Assembly: GCF_003259745.1 (NCBI RefSeq)
Contig: NZ_QLMC01000001.1
Location: 62,001-126,000 of the forward strand
DNA from: Larkinella arboricola
GTDB taxonomy: Bacteria; Bacteroidota; Bacteroidia; Cytophagales; Spirosomataceae
Direction: 5' to 3'
Length of the DNA: 64,000 nucleotides
Shown: positions 28,668 through 39,500 of the stretch, piece by piece
Layout: every line of letters begins with the position of its first letter
How positions within the stretch are numbered: position 1 is the first letter of the stretch
The notes under the pieces: generated by a model
The model's database searches: none
What the model was told of the DNA's origin: nothing
Seen by the model: only the letters and a program-made list of their open reading frames with translations
Position numbers and translations under genes: made by a program

Positions 28668-29864
28668 ATGACTGCCATAGCCACCCCTCCGCAGAGCCGG
28701 ATAGCAAGCCGTATTCAGAGCATCGACGTGGTGCGTGGGTTGGTCATGGTTATTATGGCATTGGATCATACCCGTGATTTTATCCACAAGAATGGTTTCT
28801 TTTACAACGCCACGGATTTAAATACGACTACGCCAGCCCTGTTTTTTACGCGTTGGATAACGCATTTTTGCGCACCGGCCTTCGTCTTTCTGGCGGGCAC
28901 ATCAGCGTATTTGATGGGGCGTAAAATGACAAAGCCGCAAGTACGGTTTTTTCTGCTGACGCGTGGGCTGTGGCTGATTGTTTTAGAAGTAACGGTAGTC
29001 AACCTGAATTTGTGGTTTGATGTAACTTTTTCCGTCGTTGCTCTGGAAGTGATCTGGGCAACGGGCTTAAGCATGGTAGTCCTAGGTCTGCTGCTGACCT
29101 TGCCGCTACAACTACTCCTGGGGGTTGGGTTACTGATTTTACTGGGCCATAATGCACTGGATGCGCTCTCGTTTCCGGCGGGAAGTACGCTCGACATCAT
29201 CTGGTCCATTCTGCACCGACCCAATGCCATTCCGGTATCATCAGACCGGATCGTATTCATTATGTATCCCGTGCTGCCGTGGATCGGAATTTTGATTCTG
29301 GGCTATTGCTTTGGGGCTTTATACAACCGCGATAGAGAAGCGGAGCAACGTAAACGATGGCTTCGCTGGATTGGGATTAGCACAATTGCAGCGTTTGTAT
29401 TGATTCGGGCTTTAAACATCTATGGTGATCCGGTGCCGTGGTCTGTGCAGAAAACACCCTTGTTTACGGTTCTTTCTTTTATCAACGTCACCAAATATCC
29501 TCCGTCGCTGCTCTTTGCATCAATGACCTTAGGGCCGATCATCTGGCTATTAAGCGTACTGGAAGGAAAACGAGGTAATTGGATGGCGTTTTTCGTCACC
29601 TACGGCCGCGTGCCTCTCTTTTATTTTATCGTCCACTTCTTCCTGGTTCATGCCCTTTCAGTGATATTGTTGCTGTCGGACGGGGTGGCATGGTCAGCGA
29701 TTAACTTTCAGAACCGCACGGGGGGCGTAATACCAGACCACGGCTTGTCGCTGGGTATGACGTATGGAGTGTGGATAGGAGTTGTCCTGGTCATGTATCC
29801 TCTTTGTAAGTGGTATGGGCAAGTCAAAGCAAAAAGCCGTAACCCAATCTGGAGTTACCTTTAG
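28668..29864 (+). CDS. DUF1624-type membrane protein (heparan-alpha-glucosaminide acetyltransferase-like)
   Basis: 398 residues with about ten membrane helices. The N-terminus IQSIDVVRGLVMVIMALDHTRDF carries the family hallmark: a histidine-aspartate pair at the end of helix 1, followed by an extracytoplasmic loop. RWITHFCAPAFVFLAGTSAY in helix 2 fits the same family. Relatives move acetyl groups across membranes to sugars; the substrate here is unknown. It stands alone on the plus strand, convergent with the hybrid kinase gene. Start ATG at 28668, where the hydrophilic N-tail is normal. Confidence 0.8.
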   Translation: MTAIATPPQSRIASRIQSIDVVRGLVMVIMALDHTRDFIHKNGFFYNATDLNTTTPALFFTRWITHFCAPAFVFLAGTSAYLMGRKMTKPQVRFFLLTRGLWLIVLEVTVVNLNLWFDVTFSVVALEVIWATGLSMVVLGLLLTLPLQLLLGVGLLILLGHNALDALSFPAGSTLDIIWSILHRPNAIPVSSDRIVFIMYPVLPWIGILILGYCFGALYNRDREAEQRKRWLRWIGISTIAAFVLIRALNIYGDPVPWSVQKTPLFTVLSFINVTKYPPSLLFASMTLGPIIWLLSVLEGKRGNWMAFFVTYGRVPLFYFIVHFFLVHALSVILLLSDGVAWSAINFQNRTGGVIPDHGLSLGMTYGVWIGVVLVMYPLCKWYGQVKAKSRNPIWSYL

Positions 29865-30034
29865 CCGTGAGTTCATGGTTGATAACCACTGCGTATTAGC
29901 TGAAAATAAGGTAGGAATGTGTGGTACGAGCTGCATACAGCCCGTACCGAACTGAAAAGAGAGCAGAGAAAATAATAGTATACAATAGTCAGAAATTTCA
30001 GGTAAATACAGTCGCAATTTTCTGACAAATACCC

Positions 30035-32986
30035 TCATTTTTGAGACAAGACGCTCCGAATATAGTCGCTGGGAGATAAGGCAAACAAGTCCTTGAAACA
30101 CTGGCCGAAATAGGAAGGACTCTCAAAACCAACTAGATAAGCTGTTTCAGAAACCGAATGGCCCGCTTTGAGCAGTTCAGTCGCTTTGTGAAGCCGATAC
30201 GTACGAATAAACTCGCTTACCGTCATGCCTGACAGCGTAGAGAGTTTGCGGTTTAACGTGCGCGAACTCATCCCCACTTCAACGGCCAGGTCTTCAACCG
30301 TTAAAGTAGCATTGTCAAGGTGTTTTTCGAGAAGTTGATAAAGCTGGTTAAGAAAGGAATGGTCGGGTATCGGACGAGCGGAAGGAGTTGGCCTGGTTAA
30401 TTGCAGGTGATAAAAGTTGCGCTGGGTGGCCTGATAATGCAATAGATTATTCACCCGAAGTTGAAGTTCAGGTAGGTCAAACGGTTTGGTTACGTAGTCG
30501 TTAGCGCCAGCCGTTAAGCCCTCAATCCTGCTTTCAGCAGCGGCTTTTGCGGTTAGAAGAATAACGGCAATATGATTGGTTTGGGCGGTTTGCCGGATAA
30601 GGCGGCAGAGTTGATAGCCGTCCAGCAGGGGCATCATAATGTCACTTACTACCAGGTCCGGCAGCTCGGTCTGGCAGGTGGTCCAGCCCTCCTGTCCATT
30701 GGTAGCGGTTTTTACCCGATAGGAGCCTGAAAGATTATCTGCCATCAATTGACGGAGATCGTCATTATCTTCGACCACCAACACAAGCGGAAGCTGCTCA
30801 GGATGGGCATTTTGCAGAGTTGGAGCGGACAGAAACGAGTTGGCTGATACCGGTAGTTCAGCTTGGCGCAAGTCAGCAAACGACGGGAAATAGGGCAGTG
30901 GATAGTCAGTATAAGGCAGTCGGACGGGAAACACCACCGTGATTGTCGTGCCCTGACCAGGTTGACTTTCGACCGTTAATTCTCCGTTGAGTAAATCCGT
31001 TAATTCTTTGACCAGCGCCAGACCGATACCGGTCCCTTCAAAAGATCGGGTTCGGGAATCATCAGCCTGGTAAAAACGGTCGAAAATATACGGTAGCTCA
31101 TCGGGAGCGATGCCATACCCGGTATCTGATACCGATAGCCGTACTGCCAGATGCCCGTTGGAAGCAACCGGATCGGTTGTAAGCCGGACCCAAACCGTAC
31201 CGCCACTAGGTGTATACTTCAATGCGTTGGAAAGTAGATTGGAGCAGATTTTTCCCCATTTATCGTCATCAAACAGAAGTAGCTCCGGAATCAATTCAGG
31301 CTCATAGTGAAGGTGTATTCCTTTCGTTTCAGCAGTCAGTTGGAAGGAATTGACCAGATCATCCAGAAATAAAACAATATTTCCCTGCGATTCCTGGACT
31401 TTTAGATGACCTGATTCCAGCTTCGACAAATCCAGTAACTGATTAATTAATTGCAGCAATTGGCGGGCGTTGCGGTGAACCGTCGTCAGTGTATGCTGTA
31501 GCGCGTTTTTGTCAACCGCAGCAGAATCGTTGCGAACCGTCTGTAGCAACTGCTCGATGGGCGAAATAATCAGCGTGAGCGGTGTCCGGAATTCATGCGT
31601 GATGTTTGAGAAAAAGCGGGTTTTCATCTCCTCGATTTCCTTGCGCTGCTCAGCTTCCTGCCGTTGAAAGATAGTTTGCTCAATGGTTTCATTAGCGGTT
31701 TGCAGCCTGATGGTCAGCGCTTCCGTTTTTCTGAAAGAGGTTGAAAACCGGATGGCCAGCAGCAGACACTGGCAGAGCGTGAAGATAAACAGGGAGCCGG
31801 GCAGCAAAAAGAAGCTCTGAATAAGGCTTGACTGATGAAGAACGTCGTTGAGTACGCAAAACGTTAACAGAGCCATATCGCAAAGGAGGATCGATCCGCC
31901 CTCTTTTTTGAGTTGTGCCGCCCGAACGGCCACCCATAGAAAATAGCCGCATTCGAGGATAGCCACCGGGCTGATTAAGGTCGCCCAGGCGGCATAGGTA
32001 GTGGCCGGAGTCGATAACACCAACGCTAAAAAGGCCAGATTGATAGCGATAATGATTTTCTTGATGATGGGCGATACCAGCGTTGGATACAGACTTTGCA
32101 GGTACAGCGTCAGGCTGATAATACCAATCGGAAAGGTACTGTACACGGCTTTAAAGGCCAGTGCCCAATCGACGTCGGGAAAGAGCAGGAAGAAGATGGC
32201 TTCGGAAGAAAAAAGCTCGCGTAAGCCGATTGTCAGGCACAGAATTCCGAAAAGAAACGGCGCCCTGTCTCTTCGCCGGAACGCATACAGCAGCAGATGG
32301 TAAAGGCCAATAATGAAGAGCGCGCCAATCACCGAAGAGGAAAAGAGCAGGCTTTTTTCACGGTTCTGGGTAAGGATGGAAGGGTTGCCAAATTGTAAAT
32401 TTTTCCGCAGACCGCCGTAGGCAAAGTGATAATTGGCTACGTGAATCAAAAGGAACGCTTCTTTACCCGGAACCAGGAAGGAAACCAGTTTTGATTCGGT
32501 CGAGGGCTGCATTCCGTCATGGGGCGCCAATCGCCCGGTTTCGGCCACCAGGTGATTATTGACGTACAGCTTGTAGGCGGTTGGAATCGGCGGAATGCGC
32601 AGGGACCAGATTTTGCCCGGTTCCGAAAGCCGAATCCGGAGGGCGTACGTACAGTGTCCCTGATCCTGCGGAAAAAGGGGATGGCTGCCGGTATACGTGC
32701 GCCAGGGGCCGGGCACCGTAAAGTACTCCGGGCTACGGACAACACCCGCCGAGTCGGTAAACTGATTCCAGCGAAAAAACCATTGGCCGGTGAGAGCAAC
32801 AGCCTCGCTGGAGTGGTATGCGTAAGCAGATAAATCAAGGACACCATTCTGCGCGACGGGCTGATCTGTAGTCTGCGCGAGACAAACCGTAGGCCATTCG
32901 CCCAAAAAAAACGCACACAGGTAAAGAAGGAAGCTTCGTTGAAACCGTATAAAACCTCGCATAGCCCGCGTTCTGCTAAGACCCAA
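30035..32986 (-). CDS. Hybrid two-component sensor kinase / response regulator with 7TM sensor and AraC output
   Basis: 983 residues. Signal sequence at about 15-37; a periplasmic jelly-roll-like domain at 45-205 (7TMR-DISM extracellular type); seven membrane helices at about 212-415; coiled coil 420-455; HisKA with His464 in THEFRTPLTL; ATPase with SNLLSNALKYT (near 583), SDTGYGIAPDELPYIFDRFY and GTGIGLALVKEL; receiver at about 734-850 with acceptor Asp782 in VVSDIMMP and Lys in YVTKPF; AraC-type DNA-binding domain at 885-983 (VGMSSRTLNRKLSTLSGM, VGFESPSYFGQCFKDLF). It therefore senses outside, phosphorylates itself and binds DNA in one chain. No target operon is adjacent. Start may be Met9 (32962). 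Confidence 0.92.
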   Translation of the reverse strand: MGLSRTRAMRGFIRFQRSFLLYLCAFFLGEWPTVCLAQTTDQPVAQNGVLDLSAYAYHSSEAVALTGQWFFRWNQFTDSAGVVRSPEYFTVPGPWRTYTGSHPLFPQDQGHCTYALRIRLSEPGKIWSLRIPPIPTAYKLYVNNHLVAETGRLAPHDGMQPSTESKLVSFLVPGKEAFLLIHVANYHFAYGGLRKNLQFGNPSILTQNREKSLLFSSSVIGALFIIGLYHLLLYAFRRRDRAPFLFGILCLTIGLRELFSSEAIFFLLFPDVDWALAFKAVYSTFPIGIISLTLYLQSLYPTLVSPIIKKIIIAINLAFLALVLSTPATTYAAWATLISPVAILECGYFLWVAVRAAQLKKEGGSILLCDMALLTFCVLNDVLHQSSLIQSFFLLPGSLFIFTLCQCLLLAIRFSTSFRKTEALTIRLQTANETIEQTIFQRQEAEQRKEIEEMKTRFFSNITHEFRTPLTLIISPIEQLLQTVRNDSAAVDKNALQHTLTTVHRNARQLLQLINQLLDLSKLESGHLKVQESQGNIVLFLDDLVNSFQLTAETKGIHLHYEPELIPELLLFDDDKWGKICSNLLSNALKYTPSGGTVWVRLTTDPVASNGHLAVRLSVSDTGYGIAPDELPYIFDRFYQADDSRTRSFEGTGIGLALVKELTDLLNGELTVESQPGQGTTITVVFPVRLPYTDYPLPYFPSFADLRQAELPVSANSFLSAPTLQNAHPEQLPLVLVVEDNDDLRQLMADNLSGSYRVKTATNGQEGWTTCQTELPDLVVSDIMMPLLDGYQLCRLIRQTAQTNHIAVILLTAKAAAESRIEGLTAGANDYVTKPFDLPELQLRVNNLLHYQATQRNFYHLQLTRPTPSARPIPDHSFLNQLYQLLEKHLDNATLTVEDLAVEVGMSSRTLNRKLSTLSGMTVSEFIRTYRLHKATELLKAGHSVSETAYLVGFESPSYFGQCFKDLFALSPSDYIRSVLSQK

Positions 32987-33193
32987 AAACGGGCCGAGTG
33001 CCCAAAACGTCCTTGTGTAATAATTCCGTATTAACGAATTGCTTAATTGAAAGGGCGTTCCCTACAAACCGAAAAAATCGCTTACTTTGTAGGGCCAATA
33101 GTGTGCTACGGCGTAAGGTTCAATGAAGATAGCATAAAAATCCGTATGGGATTGCTTTCTACTCCTTTGTTTCTTTTTGTATACAAATATTAA

Positions 33194-34489
<1,296 letters not shown>

Positions 34490-34497
34490 TTTTAGTA

Positions 34498-34526
34498 CCC
34501 CCAACCACCCGACGGTTGGGGGTTTT
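34498..34526 (+). terminator. Terminator after eno
   Basis: Nine-pair G/C-rich stem (34498-34506 with 34514-34522), seven-base loop, then four T. Eight bases after the eno stop. Confidence 0.88.
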
Positions 34527-34554
34527 CTGATTTAAGCCTAATCCATCAGAAAAG

Positions 34555-34866
34555 ATGTTCAATAAAATCCTCCGAACTGCCAGGAACTTTTATGTCGCCA
34601 CCGGTCTGGGTTTGTTCATCTGGATGGCGTTTTTTGATACCAACGACATTATTTCGCAGTTCAGGAACAGCATGAAATTGCGGGATCTGGAAGCAGATCG
34701 GGTGTATTATGACGAGAAAATTGCGGAGGTGGAAACGCAGCGTAAGTCGTTGCTGGGCAATGCGCGTTTGCAGGAGAAATACGCCCGCGAAAACTACTTC
34801 ATGAAGAAGCCCAACGAGGATGTTTACGTGCTGGTCAATGAACAAAACGAATTATTAGAAAAATAA
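34555..34866 (+). CDS. DivIC/FtsB-like septum formation protein
   Basis: 103 residues: short cytoplasmic N-tail, one membrane helix (about 13-30, FYVATGLGLFIWMAFFD), then a periplasmic coiled coil (about 35-75, LRDLEADRVYYDEKIAEVET) and the conserved end LQEKYARENYFMKKPNEDVY typical of septum initiators, which bridge early and late divisome parts. Next to eno as in many bacteria where ftsB follows eno. Its stop lies in an inverted repeat that reaches the next gene's start. Confidence 0.88.
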   Translation: MFNKILRTARNFYVATGLGLFIWMAFFDTNDIISQFRNSMKLRDLEADRVYYDEKIAEVETQRKSLLGNARLQEKYARENYFMKKPNEDVYVLVNEQNELLEK

Positions 34867-34908
34867 TGATGAATCGTTCATCGATTACCGTTTCTACTTC
34901 ATCATTAT
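34863..34908 (+). repeat. Inverted repeat from the divIC-like stop to the phosphatase start codon
   Basis: Arms 34863-34873 and 34898-34908, 11 perfect pairs. Arm 1 contains the stop codon TAA of the upstream gene and arm 2 covers the first two bases of the ATG at 34907. A second, shorter fold (GATGAA/TTCATC, 34869-34883) competes with it. Confidence 0.7.
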
Positions 34909-35434
34909 GATTAATGTTCTCTTCGTTTGTTTAGGAAACATCTGCCGGTCGCCGTTGGCGGAAGGCGTATTCAGACAATTTATCAATGAGCGGGGGCTGG
35001 AGGCATCGATTCAATGTGATTCTGCCGGCACATCTTCCTACCATATCGGTGATCTGCCCGACCGCCGAACCCGTGAAAACGCCCTCGAACACGGTATTAA
35101 ACTCACCCACCGCGCCCGTCGGTTGTCGGGCGAAGACCTTTCGACCTTTGATTACCTAGTGGCGATGGATGAAGCGAATTATGACGCCATTCAGTATTTC
35201 AGCCATCGCAGTACGGGGCTCTACAGCGAAGAAAATACCGTTCTTTTGCGCGAATTTGATCCCCAGCCGGATAGTGGTCCGGGCGGTTTAAATGTCCCTG
35301 ACCCTTACTATGAAGACGCTGCGGTTTTTGAACAGGTGTACCAGATCGTTTATCGATGCTGTGATAACCTGCTCAACTATCTGATCGAACAGCACCAGCT
35401 ACAGCCACAATCCGGCCAGCAGGTTCGTGAATAA
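34907..35434 (+). CDS. Low-molecular-weight protein-tyrosine phosphatase
   Basis: 175 residues. P-loop CLGNICRSP at residues 8-16 with nucleophile Cys8 and Arg14, and the general acid in VPDPYYED; the Tyr pair that normally follows DP is present. It removes phosphate from tyrosine, in bacteria often on polysaccharide-export kinases. Its neighbours to the right make nucleotide sugars, which fits a capsule or polysaccharide link, though no tyrosine kinase is in the window. The start codon is inside a hairpin. Confidence 0.93.
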   Translation: MINVLFVCLGNICRSPLAEGVFRQFINERGLEASIQCDSAGTSSYHIGDLPDRRTRENALEHGIKLTHRARRLSGEDLSTFDYLVAMDEANYDAIQYFSHRSTGLYSEENTVLLREFDPQPDSGPGGLNVPDPYYEDAAVFEQVYQIVYRCCDNLLNYLIEQHQLQPQSGQQVRE

Positions 35435-35614
35435 AGCAGTTTTAGGCCCGCTTTACAGGGTATCGCAGCCCGAAAAAATATAGATTCAAATCGAGACGGT
35501 AGAAGGCTTTTTTTAAGATACTTTTTAGTCTGATGAATTTGTTTGGATTGACATAATTTGGAGATTGATTTGCTGGAACTATACAACAATTAAGCCTGAA
35601 ACGATTTCGATTAT

Positions 35615-36565
35615 ATGATGCGAATTAAAAAAGCCGTCATCACGGCGGCTGCCCGGGGTGAACGGTTGTATCCGGTTGCCGATACCGTCCAGAAAGCCAT
35701 GCTGCCGGTGATTGATACCGACGGACTGCACAAACCCGTTATCCAGATTATTGCCGAAGAAGCCTTTAGCAGTGGCATTGAAGAGTTGTGCGTGGTTTGC
35801 GCGCCCGGCGACGGCGAGCGGTACCTGAAAGCATTTGCTTCCCTGCGGGATAACCTCTTCCATTCGTTCAAAGGGGTTGACTGGGCCAAAAAGGAAGCCG
35901 AAAAGATTGACCACCTGATCAGCCGGATTCAGTTTGCCGAACAAAAAGAACCGCTGGGCTACGGTCACGCCGTTTACTGCGCCCGGGAATTCGTCAATAA
36001 CGAGCCGTTTTTGCTGCTTCTGGGCGATTACCTCTACGTTTCCAACCTGTCGCAGAAGAGTTGCGTGGCCCAACTGATTGAACTGGCTTCGCAGGAAAAT
36101 TGCTCGGTTTCGGCCGTCAACCCTACCATCGAACACCAGATCGGTCGTTACGGAACGCTTACCGGCAAGCAGGCTCCCAACCAGTCGGGCGTTTACCAGA
36201 TCGAACAAATCATTGAAAAACCGTCGCTGAGCGTAGCTGAACTCGAACTTCAGACGCCCGGTCTGCGGGCAGGCTATTACCTCTGCTTCTTCGGGATGCA
36301 CGTCTTCACCCCTGCGGTTTTCGACATTTTACAAAAATACATTGATCAGGATGGCAGCAATATTCTGCTGACTCCCGCGCTCCAGGAGCTGGCCGAAACC
36401 GAAACCTATCTGGCGCTGGAAGTGAAAGGAAACCGCTACGACCTAAGCCGGAAGCACGGTCTGTTGCGGGCGCAGATTGCCCTGGGGCTGGCTGGCGAAG
36501 CGCACGGTGAAATCTTGTCAACGATGGTCGAATTACTGGCCGAAGCAAATAGCCGAACCGTCTGA
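35615..36565 (+). CDS. Sugar-1-phosphate nucleotidyltransferase, GalU-like
   Basis: 316 residues (ATG at 35615, or at 35618). Rossmann-like nucleotidyltransferase fold: VITAAARGERLYPVADTVQKAMLPVID replaces the usual GxGTR...PK signature but keeps Arg and Lys, then LGYGHAVYCARE, the metal Asp in LLLGDYLYVSN, and GAIVEKP-like IIEKPSLSV. Closest to UTP-glucose-1-phosphate uridylyltransferases in size and layout. The gap before it (35435-35614) has no gene. Four bases separate it from the fusion gene, so the two form an operon and probably act on related sugars. Confidence 0.83.
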   Translation: MMRIKKAVITAAARGERLYPVADTVQKAMLPVIDTDGLHKPVIQIIAEEAFSSGIEELCVVCAPGDGERYLKAFASLRDNLFHSFKGVDWAKKEAEKIDHLISRIQFAEQKEPLGYGHAVYCAREFVNNEPFLLLLGDYLYVSNLSQKSCVAQLIELASQENCSVSAVNPTIEHQIGRYGTLTGKQAPNQSGVYQIEQIIEKPSLSVAELELQTPGLRAGYYLCFFGMHVFTPAVFDILQKYIDQDGSNILLTPALQELAETETYLALEVKGNRYDLSRKHGLLRAQIALGLAGEAHGEILSTMVELLAEANSRTV

Positions 36566-36568
36566 TCC

Positions 36569-39500
36569 ATGAATGTTTTTATAGAAACCATTACCTCGAC
36601 AGACCCGGCCAAGCGTAATCGCTCTTTTTACGAAATCAGCGGGCGGCTTTCGGCAAAAGAACTGCTGGAACTGCTGCGGGAACTGGACGAATTCCGGAAA
36701 ACGACTCCCAATTTATACGATAAGGTTCGCGCCATCCTCTTCCTGTATGCGGGTTTCCGGTTTTTTCTGATGGAAGCTGCGGCAACCCCATCGACCGGAA
36801 AAATACCGTATGCGGGTTTTGAAGATTTACTGGCCCGCCGGTTTGAGCAGTCGATTGCCACGCTCTGGCAGGAAATTGAAAAACAGGGACCGAACGCGGC
36901 TCTGTTCAGCGGTTTGGCCGAAAGCTATCACCACCTCTCGTTCCAGATTCTGGCCGGGCAGGTGCGCAAAAGCGTACGATCCAGCAAAGGAAATCAGTGG
37001 ATGTTTCGGGTTGGGCACCGCGAAGAACACCCGATCCGGATTCATTCTGCTTTGCTGAAACGCCCGGACGGCTCGCTCTTTTATCCCGTTCTGCACGAGC
37101 AAACGTCGGTGCGGATGGACCTGACCCACAGCGGCTGGTCGGATATCTTCTTTCTCGGGATGGACTACCCGGAGGGCGCGCGCGTTATCAATATTTCCAT
37201 TGATCTGGGCGTTTTTGGCCGTGATGCCGATATTCGACCGCCGTTGAACTGCTACGTCCGGGTGATTCCGGAGCCGGTTCTGCGCCTGACGAGTATCGAC
37301 CTGAACACCACCAAGGACATTGACGAACTGGACGATCTGTTCAATTTCGGAAACGACTACCTGAGTCTGGTGAAAGCCGGAGTGATTGCATCCGGTTTGA
37401 TACCGCCGTCGTTTGAAGGAACTAATCAGTCACTGCCGGATATCCTGTCGCGGATTGTTGCGCCCGGTATGGGCATCGAACTGGTGACCAAGGTGAATGA
37501 CATTCCCAAAGGCTCACGGTTTGCTGTTTCAACCAACCTGCTGGGTTCCATTATTAGTCTGCTGATGCGGGCAACCGGTCAGACGCAGAATTTGGAAGGC
37601 GGTTTGCAGGAAAGCGAACGGCGGCTGGTGGCGTCCCGCGCCATTCTGGGCGAATGGATTGGCGGCTCCGGGGGCGGCTGGCAGGATTCGGGCGGGGTGT
37701 GGCCCGGAATCAAAGCTATTCAGGGCACGTTTGCGCAGGAAGGCGACCCCGAATTTGGCGTTAGCCGGGGCACCCTGTTGCCACGCCACCGGGTGCTGCA
37801 AGGCGAGGCCATTCATCCCGAAATGGGCGAGAAGATCATGAACTCACTGGTGCTGATGCACGGTGGGATGGCTTCGAACGTCGGGCCGATTCTGGAAATG
37901 GTCACCGAAAAGTACCTGCTCCGGGGCGAAAAGGAATGGAACGCCCGCCAGCAAACCAACCAGGTATTTGACAATATTCTGGCGGCAATCAAAGAAGGTA
38001 ACATTCGGAAACTCGGTGCCAACACCGCCCGGAACTGGGAAGGCCCGATCAAAACGATCATTCCCTGGGCGTCTACTTACTTTACTGAGCAGATCATTGC
38101 AAAGGCCAAAGCCGCTTTTGGCGAGGATTACTACGGTTTTCTGATGCTGGGCGGTATGTCCGGGGGCGGCATGGGTATGTTTGTGAATCCAGCGGGTTAT
38201 GAAGAGTACAAGATGAAGGTGCTCGACATTCTGCGGAAAACCAAAGCTGAGCTATCAGCCGCCCTGCCGTTTGCGATGGAACCGGTGGTGTATAACTGGA
38301 GCATCAACCACAAAGGCACCTGGGCAACCCTGAAAGAAGGTACCGATGCGCTCATGCCGGAGCAGTATTACGGGATTCATGTTTCGGAATTGGTTCGGAA
38401 AGACCCGGCGTCCATTTCGTACATCCGTCGGGCCGAAATGGATGTGTTTACCACTTATTGCGAGAAAAATAATCTGGCATATCCGCTTCTGCGAACGATT
38501 ATCAGCAACCTGTTTAAAGTTTCGGACCCTACGTCGCAGAGTAACCGCAGCGTTGAAAACGAGAAAGCGGACCGGATCAAGAAAGAAAACGGGTTCGACT
38601 ACATCCAGCACGAAGAAATTCGGGAAGATTTGCAAAAGGGCCGCATCGGGTTGTCCCGTAACCGTTTGCCCGCCGAAACCAGCATTGACGACGTACAACC
38701 GGGCGATCTGGTTCAGCTTGCTGAACTGACGGCTGCTACCCAAACCGGCGAAGCCGCCATCCGGGCCGGGAAGGTAGCGGTATTGAGTCTGGCCGCTGGG
38801 GTCGGAAGCCGCTGGACGAAGGGCGCCGGGGTCATCAAGGCCCTGAATCCATTTGTGGAAATCGAAGGTAAGCACCGGAGTTTCCTGGAAATCCATCTGG
38901 CGAAAACCCGCAAGGTGTCCGAAACCTACGGCAGTCCGATTCCGCACGTGGTGGCGACCAGTTACATGACGCACGAACCCATCCGTCGGGCGCTGGACGA
39001 GACCGGAAATTTTGGTTATTCCGGACCAACGTACCTGTCGCCGGGCCGTTCGATCGGGCAGCGATACGTGCCGATGGAACGCGATCTGCGGTTTATGTGG
39101 GAAGAAATGCCGCAGGAAACCCTCGACGAAAACAAGCAGAAAGTGCGCGATGCCGTCCGGCAGACCATGATTGGCTGGGCCAAGTCGAAAGGCGAAGGCT
39201 CGGATTACGTTGATAACATTGCTGCTCAACGGTTTTCGCCCCTGGGGCACTGGTACGAAGTGTCCAATCTGCTCCGGAACGGCACGCTGGCGCAGTTGCT
39301 GGCCGAACACCCGCAGGTAGAAACCATCGTTCTGCACAACATTGATACGCTGGGCATGGATATAGACCCGGCGGTAGTGGGCCATCATCTCGAATCAGGC
39401 AATATGCTGACGTTTGAGGTGGTGCCGCGCCGGATCGAAGACCGTGGAGGAGGGCTGACCCGCGTGAATGGCCATCTTCGTTTGCTGGAGGGGCTGGCGC

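Noticed and set aside
29920-29946. Inverted repeat between the DUF1624 and hybrid kinase genes, considered as a bidirectional terminator
   Set aside because: Stem GGTACG-GCTG is good except for one mismatch, but neither side has a T run, so the call is not supported.
33082-33089. TTACTTTG before eno as a promoter
   Set aside because: Second base of the -7 box differs and no upstream box at the right distance.
38255-39388. Open frame of 377 codons on the minus strand
   Set aside because: It lies opposite the UDPGP domain of the fusion gene, whose motifs are clear, and its residues match no family; it is due to codon bias on the other strand.
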